From: Balaenoptera acutorostrata
Taxonomy: Eukaryota; Chordata; Mammalia; Artiodactyla; Balaenopteridae
Direction of reading: 5' to 3'
NCBI RefSeq assembly: GCF_949987535.1
Contig: NC_080081.1
Location: 47,404,973 to 47,468,972 of the forward strand
DNA: 64,000 bases
The notes beneath the pieces were generated by a model. The model worked only from the letters and a program-made list of their open reading frames with translations, was not told the origin of the DNA and searched no databases. Position numbers and translations under genes: made by a program. Within the stretch, counting starts at the first letter, position 1; each line of letters starts with the position of its first letter. This document shows, in pieces, positions 26,101 to 38,400 of this stretch.

Positions 26101-27309
26101 GATCTTTTTTGACCCACCTCCTAGAGTAATGGCAATAAAAACAAAAATAAACAAATGGGACCTAATGAAACGTAAAAGCTTTTGCACAGCAAAGGAAACT
26201 ATAAACAAGATGAAAAGACAACCCTCAAAATAGGAGAAAATATTTGCAAACGAATCAACAAAGGATTAATCTCCAAAATATATAAACAGCTCATGCAGCT
26301 CAATATTGAAAAAAACAAACAACCCAATCAAAAAATCGGCAGAAGACCTAGGTAGACATTTCTCCAAAGAAGACTTACAGACGGCCAAGAGGCACATGAA
26401 AAGCTGCTCAACATCACTAATTATTAAAGAAATGCAAATCAAAACTACAATGAGGTGTCACCTCACACTGATTAGCATGGGCATCATCAGAATATCTACA
26501 AACAACAAATGCTGGAGAGGGTGTGGAGGAAAGGGAACCCTCTTGCACTGTTAGTGGGAATGTAAATTGATACAGTCACTATGGAGAACAGTATGGAGGT
26601 TCCTTAGAAAACTAAAAGTAGAATTACCATATGACCCAGCAATCACACTACTGGGCATATACCCAGAGAAAACCATAATTCAAAAAGACACATGCACCCC
26701 TTGGACTTCCCTCATGGCGCAGGGGTTAAGAATCCACCTGCCAATGCAGGGGACATGGGTTCCAGCCCTGGTCCAGGAAGATCCCACATGCCACAGAGCA
26801 ACTAAGCCCGTGTGCCACAACTACTGAGCCTGCACTCTACAGCCTGTGAGCCATAACTACTGAGCCCGTGTGCCACAACTACTGAAGCCCACATGCCTAG
26901 AGCCCGTGCTCCACAAGAGAAGCCACCGCAATGAGAAGCCTGTGCACCGCAATGAAGAGTAGCCCTCACTCGACACTAGAGAAAGCCCGTGCACAGCAAC
27001 AAAGACCCAGCGCAGCCAAAAATAAATAAATAAATAAAATTAATTTAAAAAAAAATACACATGCACCCCAATGTTCAATGCAGCACTATTTACAATAGCC
27101 AGGTCATGGAAGCAATGTAAATGTCCATCAACACATGAATGGATAAAGATGTGGTACATATATACAATAGAATATTACTCAGCCATAAAAAGGAATGAAA
27201 TTGGGTCATTGTAGAGACATGGATGGACCTAGAGACTGTCATACAGAATGAAGTAAGTCAGAAAGAGAAAAACAAATATCTTATATTAACGCATATATGT
27301 GGAATCTAG
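23141..27309 (+). pseudogene. L1 ORF2 (endonuclease-reverse transcriptase), disrupted
   Basis: ORF2p cuts target DNA and reverse-transcribes L1 RNA. From the Met at 23141 the APE-type endonuclease follows (MGTGTYISIITLNVNG, IIVGDFN, SDHNAM). The reverse transcriptase comes next ([22 protein letters not shown], and an intact FADD box near 25220), then the C-terminal region ([20 protein letters not shown]). In-frame stops occur at 23237-23239 and 23633-23635, another stop follows SDHNAMRQ, and a one-base loss near 24960 shifts the frame before the catalytic box. A CHR-1-type SINE interrupts it at 26701-27056. The remaining C-terminus resumes at 27070 and ends at TAG 27307-27309. Not functional. 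Confidence 0.9.
26701..27056 (+). mobile_element. CHR-1-type SINE nested in L1 ORF2
   Basis: Full-length copy from 'ttggacttccctcatggcg' to a (TAAA)n plus A-rich tail. It is flanked by a perfect 13-bp target-site duplication, acacatgcacccc, at 26688-26700 and 27057-27069. Removing it and one repeat restores the L1 text, so it is younger than the host L1. Confidence 0.96.
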
Positions 27310-27500
27310 AAAAATGGTACAGATGAACCAGTTTGCAAGGCAGAAATAGAGACACAGATGTAGAGAACAAACGTATGGATACCAAGGGGGGAAAGTGGGG
27401 CTGGGGGGCAGTGGTGGGATGAATTGGGAGATTGGGATTGATATATATACAGTAATATGTATAAAATAGATAACTGATAGAAAAGTATTTAAAAAAAAAA

Positions 27501-27783
27501 TGCTCTGAGAAGTTGGAGGAAGCAGAGGAAACTCTTATCAGTACCTTTCCCCATGAGCTTATAGTAGAGATAGGTGCTGAGAATCCCTAAAGACACATGA
27601 AGAAACAATGGAAAATCAATAATCCAGAACGCTAGTTTTCTTAAATCAACTAGCATAAGGATGTGCAGCCACTGCTTTGGTATTAGTTACTTTTCCTGTA
27701 AAGAACTGTGCATTCATCAGACCTGTCCAAGACTGCTGCCTAATTTGGAGTTCTATACCCCAGAAGTTTTCTAATTATGCTTC
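27501..27783. other. TDRD3 intron, nothing assigned
   Basis: Short AT-rich stretch between the L1 poly(A) and the MER5-like element. Nothing recognised. Confidence 0.4.
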
Positions 27784-27958
27784 CCAGACTAGCAGAATCA
27801 ACATCCCACAGAGACTTGTTCATAATACAAATTCTAGGGCTCTATCCCAGTTGAATGGAGACAGAGGCGTGGGAGTGGGAGAGGTTAGAGGCTGGCAATG
27901 TGTGTTCTAGCCAGGCCTCAGGATGATTCTGATGTATGCTGAAGTCTGAGAACTACGA
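27784..27958 (+). mobile_element. MER5-like non-autonomous hAT (Charlie) element
   Basis: 'agcagaatcaacatcccacagagacttgtt', 'acaaattctagggctctatccc', 'gcaatgtgtgttctagcca' and 'ggatgattctgatgtatgctgaagtctgagaac' follow the MER5A order. An old DNA transposon fossil. Confidence 0.75.
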
Positions 27959-29210
27959 CCACAACCAGAAAAAGAAATGTATGGAACTGGAGGGGACTCT
28001 GAGAAGAACAATGAAGATGAATGGAATGCCTGAGACAGAATAAACAGAGGAACCAAGATAGATGGCTTTAGCAAGAAGAAACCTGTGGTACTGACATTTA
28101 CAAGGCTTCAAGTATATGAAGAATTATTCACAAGGGAAGGTAACCAGATGTTCTCCATTTCCCCTGAGGGAAGCTAAAGAAGACATTACGGACTTCAAGT
28201 TGCATCAAAAGAAATTTAGGTTAAAATACAATTAAAGTTTGCTGACACAGAGTGTTGTTAAACATTAAAATGAATTGCTAAGGAGTTTGTAGAACTTTCT
28301 TCTCTGAGTATCTGCTTCAAAAACTACTGTAAATTATAAAATAAACTCTTGTTTTCTTTCCAGCTAAATGATTACCATCTATTGCATTAGGAAAAATGTG
28401 AAAAATATGTTGTTATATTTCAGACCTTTAAAAATTATCTAAAATTTAAAATATCTGAGGTACAGCAACTATCTTAAATATCTGAGTGTTAAAATGATAA
28501 GAATACTTATTCAAACACAAAACATATACATTCAAAGTATTTCTTTAAACTACAGATAATGATGTTCCGTAATAGTTCAAAAAGTGAGCAGTAGCACATA
28601 TAAAATTCTTGGTTGATGCAATTTACATGTATTTTCAAATAAAAAGAAGAAATTGAATACAAATGAATAAGAAGTAAAAGACTGACTAGTTGGTATCTAA
28701 AAACTGTATCCTTGTATTTTAAAAACATCACTGAAAAAATTCATAACATGAATACATATATGTGTTACACAAAATGATAGCAGTAACCAAATGCATGGCT
28801 TTGCCAAATTGCTCCTAACACTCTCTCCCAATCTTATCGTTTTATATTAATAAGTTCATTAAACAAATATGGTTAACAGGTAACTAAAATAAAAAGATAC
28901 AAAAAGGTCCTTTTCCTGAGCACCAATAATATCTGGTAAGTCTCACATGTAAAGTAAGTGTGTCATAGTTACAATTCCTGAAAAAAAAGTTTTTTTTAAA
29001 TGTTGAAAAGTCACCAAAAGTTTAAAAGTTTAAGCTTTAGTAATTTTCCATGTGTATAGGAAGTCACTATAATGATAACTCTGTGACTTGTTCACCTCCA
29101 AAATATTTTGAAGTTGCAGTCTTCATTGACAAAAAATAATTCCAGTAATTTAGCAGATGTTCATATTTATCGTACTTAGCATAATTTAGGAAGTTAACAT
29201 TTTTCATTAC
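27959..29210. other. TDRD3 intron, nothing assigned
   Basis: AT-rich sequence up to the donor of the exon at 29211-29276. No further feature seen. Confidence 0.5.
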
Positions 29211-29276
29211 CTTTTCCACCTTTCCACCATTGATGTCACTGGGGAGGAATTTCTTGCCAATTGTTCTCAAGTCTGT
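29211..29276 (-). CDS. TDRD3: TDRD3 exon: long-isoform residues ~43-64
   Basis: This 66-nt, phase 0-0 exon encodes 22 residues, beginning [16 protein letters not shown] and ending GGKVEK. It has a tattttag acceptor and a gtaatg donor at 29210. It joins in frame to the exon at 33788-33872 (…IALN then TDLR…) and to the exon at 8012-8172 (…KVEK then LEGP…). It continues the N-terminal OB-fold region of TDRD3. Because its length is a multiple of three, skipping it would keep the reading frame and remove 22 residues of the domain. Human has Ser where this copy has Gly (INSGK versus INGGK, from memory). The exon is intact. Confidence 0.95.
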
Positions 29277-30734
29277 CTAAAATAAAAATATTATTATTAA
29301 AATAAAATTATAGAGAAAAGTGAATCTAAATCTAATCTCACTCACAAACAAAAGATAAAATTACTTAAGGTATGTGGAACAAAATTTAAATAAATGTCTT
29401 TCAACTGATTATGAGATCTATATATATATAAAATCAATCTTTTCTAATAACACAGTCCCATATATACATTGTTTAAAGTACGTCAAAGGCCTTATTTATA
29501 TCTGGTCATACTTCTCTAGATAACCTTTTAACTTACTAAGTCTTCTTTATTAAAATCTAAAACTTGATTTTATGAAACTATATAGTCTTACTAAAAAATC
29601 AATGCCACAATCCAAAACTAAATGACTACTTTGAGCATATAAACAGAGTATATTTTTGACAACTAAATTCTATATAACCTTGATATGCAGAGACATGAAA
29701 ACACATTACTCTATAGGCTGTGATACTTATGACATAACAAAGCTACATAACATAAAAATATCCCAGAGAACAATACCACTCCAACAGCAAGAAATCGTAA
29801 GACTATACTGTAGTAAATACTTATTTCATTTGCTTTTTAAACAAATTAGAGAAACAGAAGTTGGTGAACAAATGACTAACCACATGAACATTCCTAAGTA
29901 CATATTATTCAGCAAACCAAAGCAAAACATAAAAAGGACAACATAGGACTAAGATAAAGTTGTAGGATTTCTGACATAAAAACAGAACTTCAACTACACA
30001 GTCTACATAAAAAAACAAATTTTCAGGATTTTGTCTTCTTTAAGAAGTGAAAACTAAAGGAAGAGTAAGAAATTTGTTCAGAAGAAAACTAATACTACTC
30101 ATGAAAAAGGCCTAATTATTTAAGCTAAGAAATTATCTTGCTGCTTGAGATAGTGAGGTTAGATTAATAACTAAATTTGTACTGTTTTGTTATTCCTTAA
30201 ATATAGTAAAGAGAAGCTCTTCATTGCCTCAAGAGCAAAACAAAACAGACTTAGAGTGCATTTAATCACAACATTTATAAGGGAGAAATTTATATTAGAC
30301 TTAAGGAGAAAATACTAGATGATTAAAATTACTGTATCACAAAAGGATACATATAGAGAAGTAGGACAGTCTTCTTTGAACACCTACAATAATAGAATAT
30401 CCTCTTATTTGAAATATCCATATATGGTCAGCTTAAGAAACAAGCATACATGTTATATAACCCTCACAGATCCTTTCCAGTCTTTTACTACAATGATTTA
30501 TAATTTATTTCTCAATGTAATGCAAGGATCACTCCTAAAGTAAAACTCACTGAATGGAACTGCCAGGTAAACTAAGCCCCAAATCCAAATACTTGCTTAA
30601 CAATTTTTCAGGTTTATCCTTTTTGCAGCCTCCACCCAATAACAGAATGAAAGAACTATAAACCATACCTCAAGTTGCATGGCTTTGACTTTGAAAATAC
30701 TAAGCAACATATGGGGAAAAAAATACTTTCCTAT

Positions 30735-30835
30735 ACTAGCATTTCCTATATTAGGATTGTTTTGAAGATTAAATAATGCATGTAAAGCATTCAGCACAAT
30801 GACTTGCAAACAGTAAGCATTTAATGAATGTTAGC
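30735..30835 (+). repeat. MIR 3' end
   Basis: 'gattgttttgaagattaaataatgcatgtaaagcattcagcac' and 'agtaagcatttaatgaatg' match the MIR tail. Confidence 0.7.
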
Positions 30836-31139
30836 TATCATGTTTACTTTAGCGAATATAAAACATGCATACTGTTATCATCTGAACGTGTACAAGTCAA
30901 TAACACAACTAACAGTTCATAAAAACATAAGCATTATCTTGAAGTCACTCAAAAGCTGAAATATTTAAATATGTATAAAAAACAGAATATATAAAAATTT
31001 TATGATACATCATGGTCCTTCATTTCTGGTTTTTATCACTAATTATAAAATTAAAATTAAATGAGGCATTAATATAAATGAGAAATGAGCACTAGACTAA
31101 AATCCTAAACTTTGATTTACTACATACTGTAATTAACTA

Positions 31140-31310
31140 ATATGACCTGGGACACGTCAGAAATTCTCTAAATCCAGTTAATTTATTCCTCTGTAACATG
31201 GAAAACATATTACCAATTCTATCTTCCAAAGCTGTTGTCAGGCTAAAAGGAGACAATGTATTCAAAGTGCCGTACACACATATAAGGAATGTTATTTCAC
31301 TGTTCTTTTA
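31140..31310 (+). repeat. MIR SINE
   Basis: 'tgacctgggacacgtcagaaattctctaaatccag' and 'gtcaggctaaaaggagacaatgtattcaaagtgc' follow the MIR core and tail. Confidence 0.65.
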
Positions 31311-33787
31311 GCAAGATGAAAATGACCTACCAAATCTTTAAACATCCTAAATTCAAAGTCAATTTATGAGTTCTGCAAAGGCAATTCTACGATTCAGACG
31401 CTGTTATATCAGGATCACTAGGATAACTGGGTCCAAAAATACATTTATAGTGAATAAGCAATTATGCAGGAGAAATATTTAACCTATAACATGCACGTGT
31501 GCACACACACACAAGATTCCTGACTATTTCTTCAAGTAAGTTCAGCAGAATATCTATTTGGCAAATCATTTTGTATTATACAGAATTTTAAAAGAAATTT
31601 TAAAATAATCTTTTAAAACTTTTACTGTTACATATTATTTAGTAATTTAAGACTAGGCTATCATTTAATTTTTTTCTGAATAATTCAGGAATTTGAACGC
31701 AAAACTATATGCTGAATTTCAAGGTTATTTCTTAATATCCTTACTCCTCATTCTACAGAGGAAAAAAATTAAGAACCTCCCTCCTTTCAACATAAAAACC
31801 CATGCAGAAAAGAGTTACATAGCAGCTCTGAGGCTGCTATCTTTAGAAGGGCCTGCTTACAAAGTTGGCCCGAAGGTGTCATCTGGGAACTTGGCACTTG
31901 AACCATTCCCTAACAGAAAATGTGGTTCACTGCCTAAATTATTTGTATTAACAATGTGATTTATGGTAAACACCTGCTTTTTGACGGGGGGAATCTGGAA
32001 TTTTATTTCATGCTAAGCAGAGAGTACCTTCCTAAGCAGCCCAATAATAGCCTAATGGACTTCCCTGGGCAGGAAAACCATATACATACCATTGCTTTGT
32101 TCACTGCTAGATAAAGGAACAAATTCAGTGTGTTCCCACTGGTAGAAGAGAACATAAGCAAGCTTATGCATGGATTATTCTCCCAATATGTAATAAGTTA
32201 TATGTAAGAACTAATAATGCAAGTCTTTCTCAATTAGTGATTAACATCCCACAATCACTTGAAAGTTAAAATAATTCAACAGAAATACTGTATATACCTG
32301 ATTTTATTTAAAGGTTATAAACTTGAAACTTAGATTATTTGTCTGGTGTAGACTTCATCCCGATTAAAAGTATTTTTTTATCCTATTATATCGCATAATA
32401 GCTTTGGACTGCAGTATTCAACTATATATTTTAAAGAAAATTATAAAGACAAATTAATTCACTAAGATAATAATCATCATGTACCTCTTATGTACACAGG
32501 ACAAATACTTCATGTTGACTTACTTTACTTAGTTTCATACCCAATTTATACATAGCTCAATGCTATTTACCTATGTATATAAATAAGAAAAATAAAAAAG
32601 ATTATCACAAAGCCTTTTTCCTATCATCTTTAGGACTTTTTTTAATAAACAAAGAAACTAGGGTTCTTTATACCATTTTTTGAAAATAAAATTCACTAAT
32701 TTGGGTGCAAATCAAAGAAAGTTAAAGTGTCTAGCAAATATTCCCATTTGTAGTCACAGATAACACCCATAATTTCTAAAAAACCTGTTGGTCTTATTGA
32801 ATAAAATTTCAAAGCAGCTAAAAAATTCACAGGCTTCAAAATATAAATTTTATGTTTAAACCCAAGTTTAATTATATAAATATAAATTTAAGTAATTTGA
32901 AAAGTTATACACAGTTACATATTTATACTTCACATATTCTTATCAGTTGTCACCCTTTCTGCTTTATGCTAAACCTACTTTGCAGTGACATAATGGATTT
33001 ATCAGACAGTAATTCTCTTCTGAATTTCATTGATTATGTATCATAGTATATGAAGTTGATTAATAGACTGTGACTGCAAAGGCGATACAAAAAACACTCC
33101 CACGGGGTAACTGCAAGATTGAAAAAAGAATATTAATTTACTTACATCTGTACTTCAAACAATTTTTATAACTCTTCAAAAAAATCCAAAAGTCAATCCC
33201 AATTATAGAAAAGATACAACTATACAAATGGGTAGAGGGAAAGAGCTTGGAAAGAAATATACACCAAAACATTAACAGTAATTATTTGGTTTTATTATTT
33301 TATTTTTCTGTATTTTATGAAGTAGTTGTATGGTACCATATATACTACTTTTATCAACAGGAAAAGTTACTTTGAAAGAAAAAATACAACTGTCAAGAAG
33401 CTATAACCTAGCTAGAGTTTCTATGTACATTAAATGTCAATTTGTTTTCATGAATATGATCAGTTTTTACTGCTATTACATAGCTACTGTAAATGTAATG
33501 AAATTCTGTAACTGATCACAGGGTGAAAAAAAGGGAGTTTTAATTGCATTTTTCCCTTTTTCATTGAATTCTGAATAATAGATGTTAAAGAAATATATAT
33601 TTCTAATAATTGGCTTATATGAGATTACCAAATTCAACAAACATTCCTGCAACTTAAAATGGACAATAAAAATGCAAGATGATTTATGATTTTTTCTCAT
33701 CATAAAATCCAGTTTATTCTATGAGATATTTTTCATAAATATAGCTTCCAGATTTAAAACGTTTATAAGTTAATAAATAAAACCTAC

Positions 33788-33872
33788 ATTGAGAGCAATC
33801 AGGATGATGTCATTTATATTGACTTTGTCAGGAGAACTTGTGCACGCTTCAATGCCTTCATCTGAAAGATAC
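33788..33872 (-). CDS. TDRD3: TDRD3 exon: long-isoform residues ~15-42 (first exon visible here)
   Basis: This 85-nt internal exon supplies the last base of a split codon (Trp in human) and then 28 codons, starting [13 protein letters not shown] and ending NDIILIALN. It matches the start of the N-terminal OB-fold/DUF1767 region of TDRD3, from memory of the human protein. A pyrimidine-rich acceptor (tattttaacag) precedes it and a gtaggt donor follows at 33787. There is no stop or frameshift. TDRD3 is a Tudor-domain scaffold that reads methylarginine and forms a complex with the topoisomerase TOP3B; the OB-fold is the TOP3B-binding part. The preceding exon, expected to carry the initiator Met, was not found between 33.9 and 64 kb. 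One residue appears to differ from human (VNIND versus VNVND). Confidence 0.95.
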
Positions 33873-34777
33873 CTGTTAAAATAAAATAAATGGCTTAATA
33901 TTTTCTAAAATCAAAATTAACCAAAATTATTTTCTTAAGTCTACATGCAATTTTGTTCTCTACTATAAAATGCTTCCACTACAAATACTAGGCAAAAAGA
34001 GCCCTGGATACTCCCTGTTTATTTACTATCTGATAGAACAGGATAGACAATGCGTATTTTTCCTCTTTTATATATTTAAAGGGATACTGTGTTAATAAAA
34101 GTATCCATATGTTTTCTGAGAAAAGCTATTTAACCATCAATATACTTCTTAAGGAATGAATGAGCTCCTCTTTACTATTATACAAATACAATATCTGACT
34201 TAAATATTTAGTAATACAGTAAACTCTTAAGAGATTGAGATGTGCTATAAAAATAGAACTAAAAACAACATAGATTTAAATATAGTCCAACAAACTTTCT
34301 TCTGGGCTACTTTCTCACATTATCTTCTCAAGTCCCCTTTCTCTAACATAATGTTCCCAAGAATCTTTCAATAAATACTACTGACTCCAAATAGCACAAA
34401 GATAGGCAACTTTTTATCTTACATCTTTTACTTTTCCTGTCTCTTTTCAGTTTTTTTTTACTCATTGTCTTATTGTCCTCTGTATTTTTTATTCAGTCCA
34501 AACCAACCATACATCTGTAGCAGACAATAATTAATTCAAGAGTAAAAAGATTATTGAATCCAAAGGGGGGAAAAATCATCTCTACCAATTCACCCACACC
34601 CAATACAGTCATTTTGAAATTCTTTGATAAATTCTACAATTCAGATATCATCCCCCCAAAAGTCCACCTGTAAAAATGCCCATTAACATTCGGCATCTTT
34701 TGTAATCAGTATCAGATACTCCTTTAACCAAAGGTCTGATGCTAGCATTGCCACTGTAGACATTCTCCCACTAAAAA
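33873..34777. other. TDRD3 intron, nothing assigned
   Basis: Start of the intron upstream of the first visible TDRD3 exon. AT-rich and unremarkable. Confidence 0.5.
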
Positions 34778-35437
34778 GATCCCACTACTGGGCATATACC
34801 CTGAGAAAACCATAATTCAAAAAGATACATGTACCCCAATGTTCCTTGCAGCACTACTTACAATAGCCAGAACATGGAAGCAACCTAAATGTCCACAGAC
34901 AGATGAATGGATGAAAAAGATGTGGTACATATATACACAATGGAATATTACTCAGCCATAAAAAGGAACGAAATTGAGTCATCTGTAGTGATGTGGATGG
35001 ACCTAGTGTCCGTCATACAGAGTGAAGGAAGTCAGAAAGAAAAAAAGTAAATACCGTACATTAACGCATATATATGGAATCTAGAAAAATGGTACTGATG
35101 AACCTAGTGGCGGGGCAGGAACAGAGATGCAGTCTTAGAGAATGGACTTGTAGACACAGGTGGGTAAGGGGATGGTGAGATGAACTCAGAGAGTAACACT
35201 GACATATATACACTACCATGTGTAAAACAGATAGCTAGTGGGAAGCTGCTGTATAGCACAGGGAGATCAGCTTGGTACTTTGTGATTACCTAGAGGGGTG
35301 GGATGGGGAGGGTGGGAGGGAGGCCCAAGAGGGAGGGGATATAGGCATACATATAGTTGACTCACTTTGCTGTACAAGAGAAACTAACACAACATTGGGA
35401 AGCAATTATAATCTAATAAAGATGAAAAAAAAAAAAG
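34778..35437 (+). mobile_element. 5'-truncated L1 (3' end only)
   Basis: Starts inside ORF2 at 'ccactactgggcatatac' (LLGIYP) and continues through 'aaccataattcaaaaagat' and 'gaatattactcagccataaaaagg' to the ORF2 end. A 3' UTR longer than that of the 21-kb L1 follows ('gctgctgtatagcacagggagatcag', 'ctttgctgtacaagagaaactaac'), then poly(A). The different 3' UTR points to another L1 subfamily. Confidence 0.9.
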
Positions 35438-38400
35438 ATACAGGAGTGCTAGTCTGACAGAGCTAACTCCGGCTCTTCCTGATGGCCAGCAATTCCACCA
35501 TCAACCCTCAACCTTAGGCTGATTCTAAGACACTTGTCAATGTAAACTTTACCTGAAGACAGCAACCAAAGAGCATTTGCCTTTAAGAAACATAGGATGA
35601 ATGATTTCTCAAAAGTAAAAGGGCAAGTGAAAAGAAATGTGAATAGGAGAGTACAAAAAGCAATAGAAAATTAAAGCTGATAAACCTATGCATAAGATCA
35701 AGGAGGTAAAAGAAAGGAAAGTGTATATAAATCAAAGCCAGAATGTGTTAAAAAAATTAGATACTATTAAAAGTTGAAGACCATGGCAGTGCTAAACTAC
35801 AATGATGAATGAAGGCAAGGAGTTAACTGGGCTACAGAGAAAAATAGAAGTGTTAAGTAGGTAGATGAGTCAGTAAGAATGAATGGATGGGAGGCAGGAA
35901 TAAATAGTACATGAGTGACCATGGAATACAATGTTTGCAGTCAGCATAGATAGCTAAAACACTGCTTTAATTCAGAATGGCTAAGTTCATTTCCTTATTA
36001 CCCTGATAATTTTTCACTACTCACAGCCATTGACTGTATCCAGCACTAACCATCTTACAAATTCAGTTCTACAAATATTAATTAACTCCCCCTTTATCTG
36101 AAAAGTACTATGTGAATCAGTAAAAAAGATCAGTAAAATGATGAAAAATAAACATCTTTCTTCAAGGAGTTTACAGTCTCACATAAAGAATAATACAACA
36201 TGTAAACAGCTATCATACAATGCCAAAATAACTATAAACAAAATGTTATGGGTGCTCAAAGTGGCTGCGGAATGGAAAAGAGTGTACAGAAAGGGAATAG
36301 TACGACCAACAACATGGAAGTAAAAAAGTATAAAGCACATTCTAGAGGTAATAACTTGGAACGTTACAGCTGGAAAATGGGGAAGAGATGAGAGGTCAGT
36401 ATAGGTTGAGATGAATTGTATTTACTGTAGGAAGCAACAGTGCATAGAGGGATATGGGTGCTATATTAAATGCTGACTGAGTAATTACAAAAACACAACT
36501 TTCAAAATTCCTACAGTGGGGAAATAATATGCAATGACTAATAAAATACTTTTGTTTTCTAGAAAGGCAACTCTTTAGAATTAAAAGATTATAGGCTGTC
36601 AGATGAACTGGAAATGATCTTAAAAAATAATCAAAGTTTAACTCTTCAATTTTACAGATGAAGAAAAGAATGCCCAAAGATGTTAACCTAAACTTGCTCC
36701 AAAATACAAACTTAAGCTATGCAAAGTTAAAACAAAAATGTCTCCTGATTCCCAGTTTAGCAGTCTTTTCATTACAACACACTATTTTTATTTATCAACA
36801 ACTAATGCTAATATCAGGAATATGATTTTTTTCTCATAAACAGAAGTCAACATCTATACAAATCAATTTCTTAATCAAGTAGACACTTTACCAACACACA
36901 CAAAAAAGCACAACTAGGCAAATTCAATCAGTGTCTCCAAAGTATATTAAATAAGAATAGGCCTAGTTTCATAGTAAAAGATCAGGGAACTAATATTAAC
37001 TACTATTAAGAGATTCAAAAATTGTTACAACAATAAAAATACCTATCCTGCAAAATATAAAAAGGAAACATCTATCTAACAAAAATTCTGAAAGCAGAAG
37101 AGATAAGGGGGTGTAAATTTGACTTCATCCATGTATAAATCAAATATCATGTGATTTCTTCCAAACGATGCCTGGAGAAGGCTTCCTGAATATAAGAAAT
37201 TATAAAATATGGCTCAGTCTCAATTTCCAAGTTTTACAAGTCTCCCTTCCTCACCCTTCACATTAAAAAAAAAAAAAAAAAAAATCAAAGGACTTGAGCC
37301 TCACAGCTTTACTTTGTAATTATCAAGAAACAGGAGACCCATTCACAGGTCTCCCCAGTAATATCTTGGTGATCCTTCTGTCAATACTGGACCATTTTCA
37401 CAGGACTAAATCTAAATTAACTGTAACTTGAGATTTACAAATTAATCTTTTTGTTTTTGTAAACATTTAAGACTCCAATATCATCAATGAATTTAAAAAG
37501 TGATAAAACTAAGGTATTATGTCCCAATCAGCTTCAAGATGCACTACAGGAACACAGCAACTGAAAGAACAAAACAACACAAAATTCACCAGCCTTAATG
37601 TGGTCACTGGGAAAAAAAGGAATTGAAAATTGGCACAGGCGTGTCAGATCTGATCCCTGTGCACATCTGCACGATGGACCTCAAGGGAAGTGAGTCATAA
37701 TCAGTTCCCATGTGCCGTCTTCGAGCATGCAAACCCAAGGGCATGGACCTTAAAGAAGAAATAAACCCCAGAGAGCTCTTGTTGACTACAACAGCCCCAA
37801 AAGCACACACTTTTTTTCTCCTCTGGTGGAGATTTGAGAACAGTAACATTATAAAACCACTCATTACTATTCTGAACTAAAAATACATCGGAATACATTT
37901 TATTGACAAGCAAGGCACTAAAGGGCTAAATTTCTGCATCATACTCACAGAATAGACTAATATTTCTCCTTAGTTTTACCTTCAAATAATTCCATTTTAA
38001 ATCACAGTTTAATAAACACTCAAATTTGTTTTAAAAGATTTTGGAAAGTGCTTCTTATTTTCATAAATAAATGTTAAAATTCTGACTTTCTCAGAGTCAT
38101 TTAATCCTGAGCAACTCTTCTTACTTAAGAAGTAAAAGCTTTAAAATTAATTACTATCCACCAATTTGGGGGAGAGGTGGTTTCCTATTACAAATAATGA
38201 ATATATATTTAATAAGAAGGGTCTCACTGCTAAAACCATCTTTACCTCATGTTCTAAAGTTACTTGGGCATATAAAACAGACATTCCCAAACTACAGTTC
38301 AAGAATCTCAACTGACAGAAAACTGTGATAAAAACAAATACTATTGTTTCAATATTACTTGTTAGATCCAGATAGTGGATCACTATTACCAGTAAGTGGA

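Larger units (their letters stand above)
21284..27500 (+). mobile_element. Near full-length L1 with a nested SINE
   Basis: Runs from a 5' UTR start ('gagaagatggcagagtag') through ORF1 (22177-23082), ORF2 (23141-27309), a short 3' UTR ('gggagattgggattgatat') and a poly(A) at 27491-27500. About 5.85 kb without the SINE. ORF1 has one premature stop; ORF2 has several stops and a frameshift, so it cannot move by itself. Antisense to TDRD3, in the 21-kb intron. No clear target-site duplication was found. Confidence 0.93.
29277..33787. other. TDRD3 intron with two MIRs
   Basis: The 4.5-kb intron between two TDRD3 exons. MIR-like segments lie at 30735-30835 and 31140-31310. A less AT-rich stretch at 31800-32180 may be an old dispersed repeat that I cannot name. 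Confidence 0.5.
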
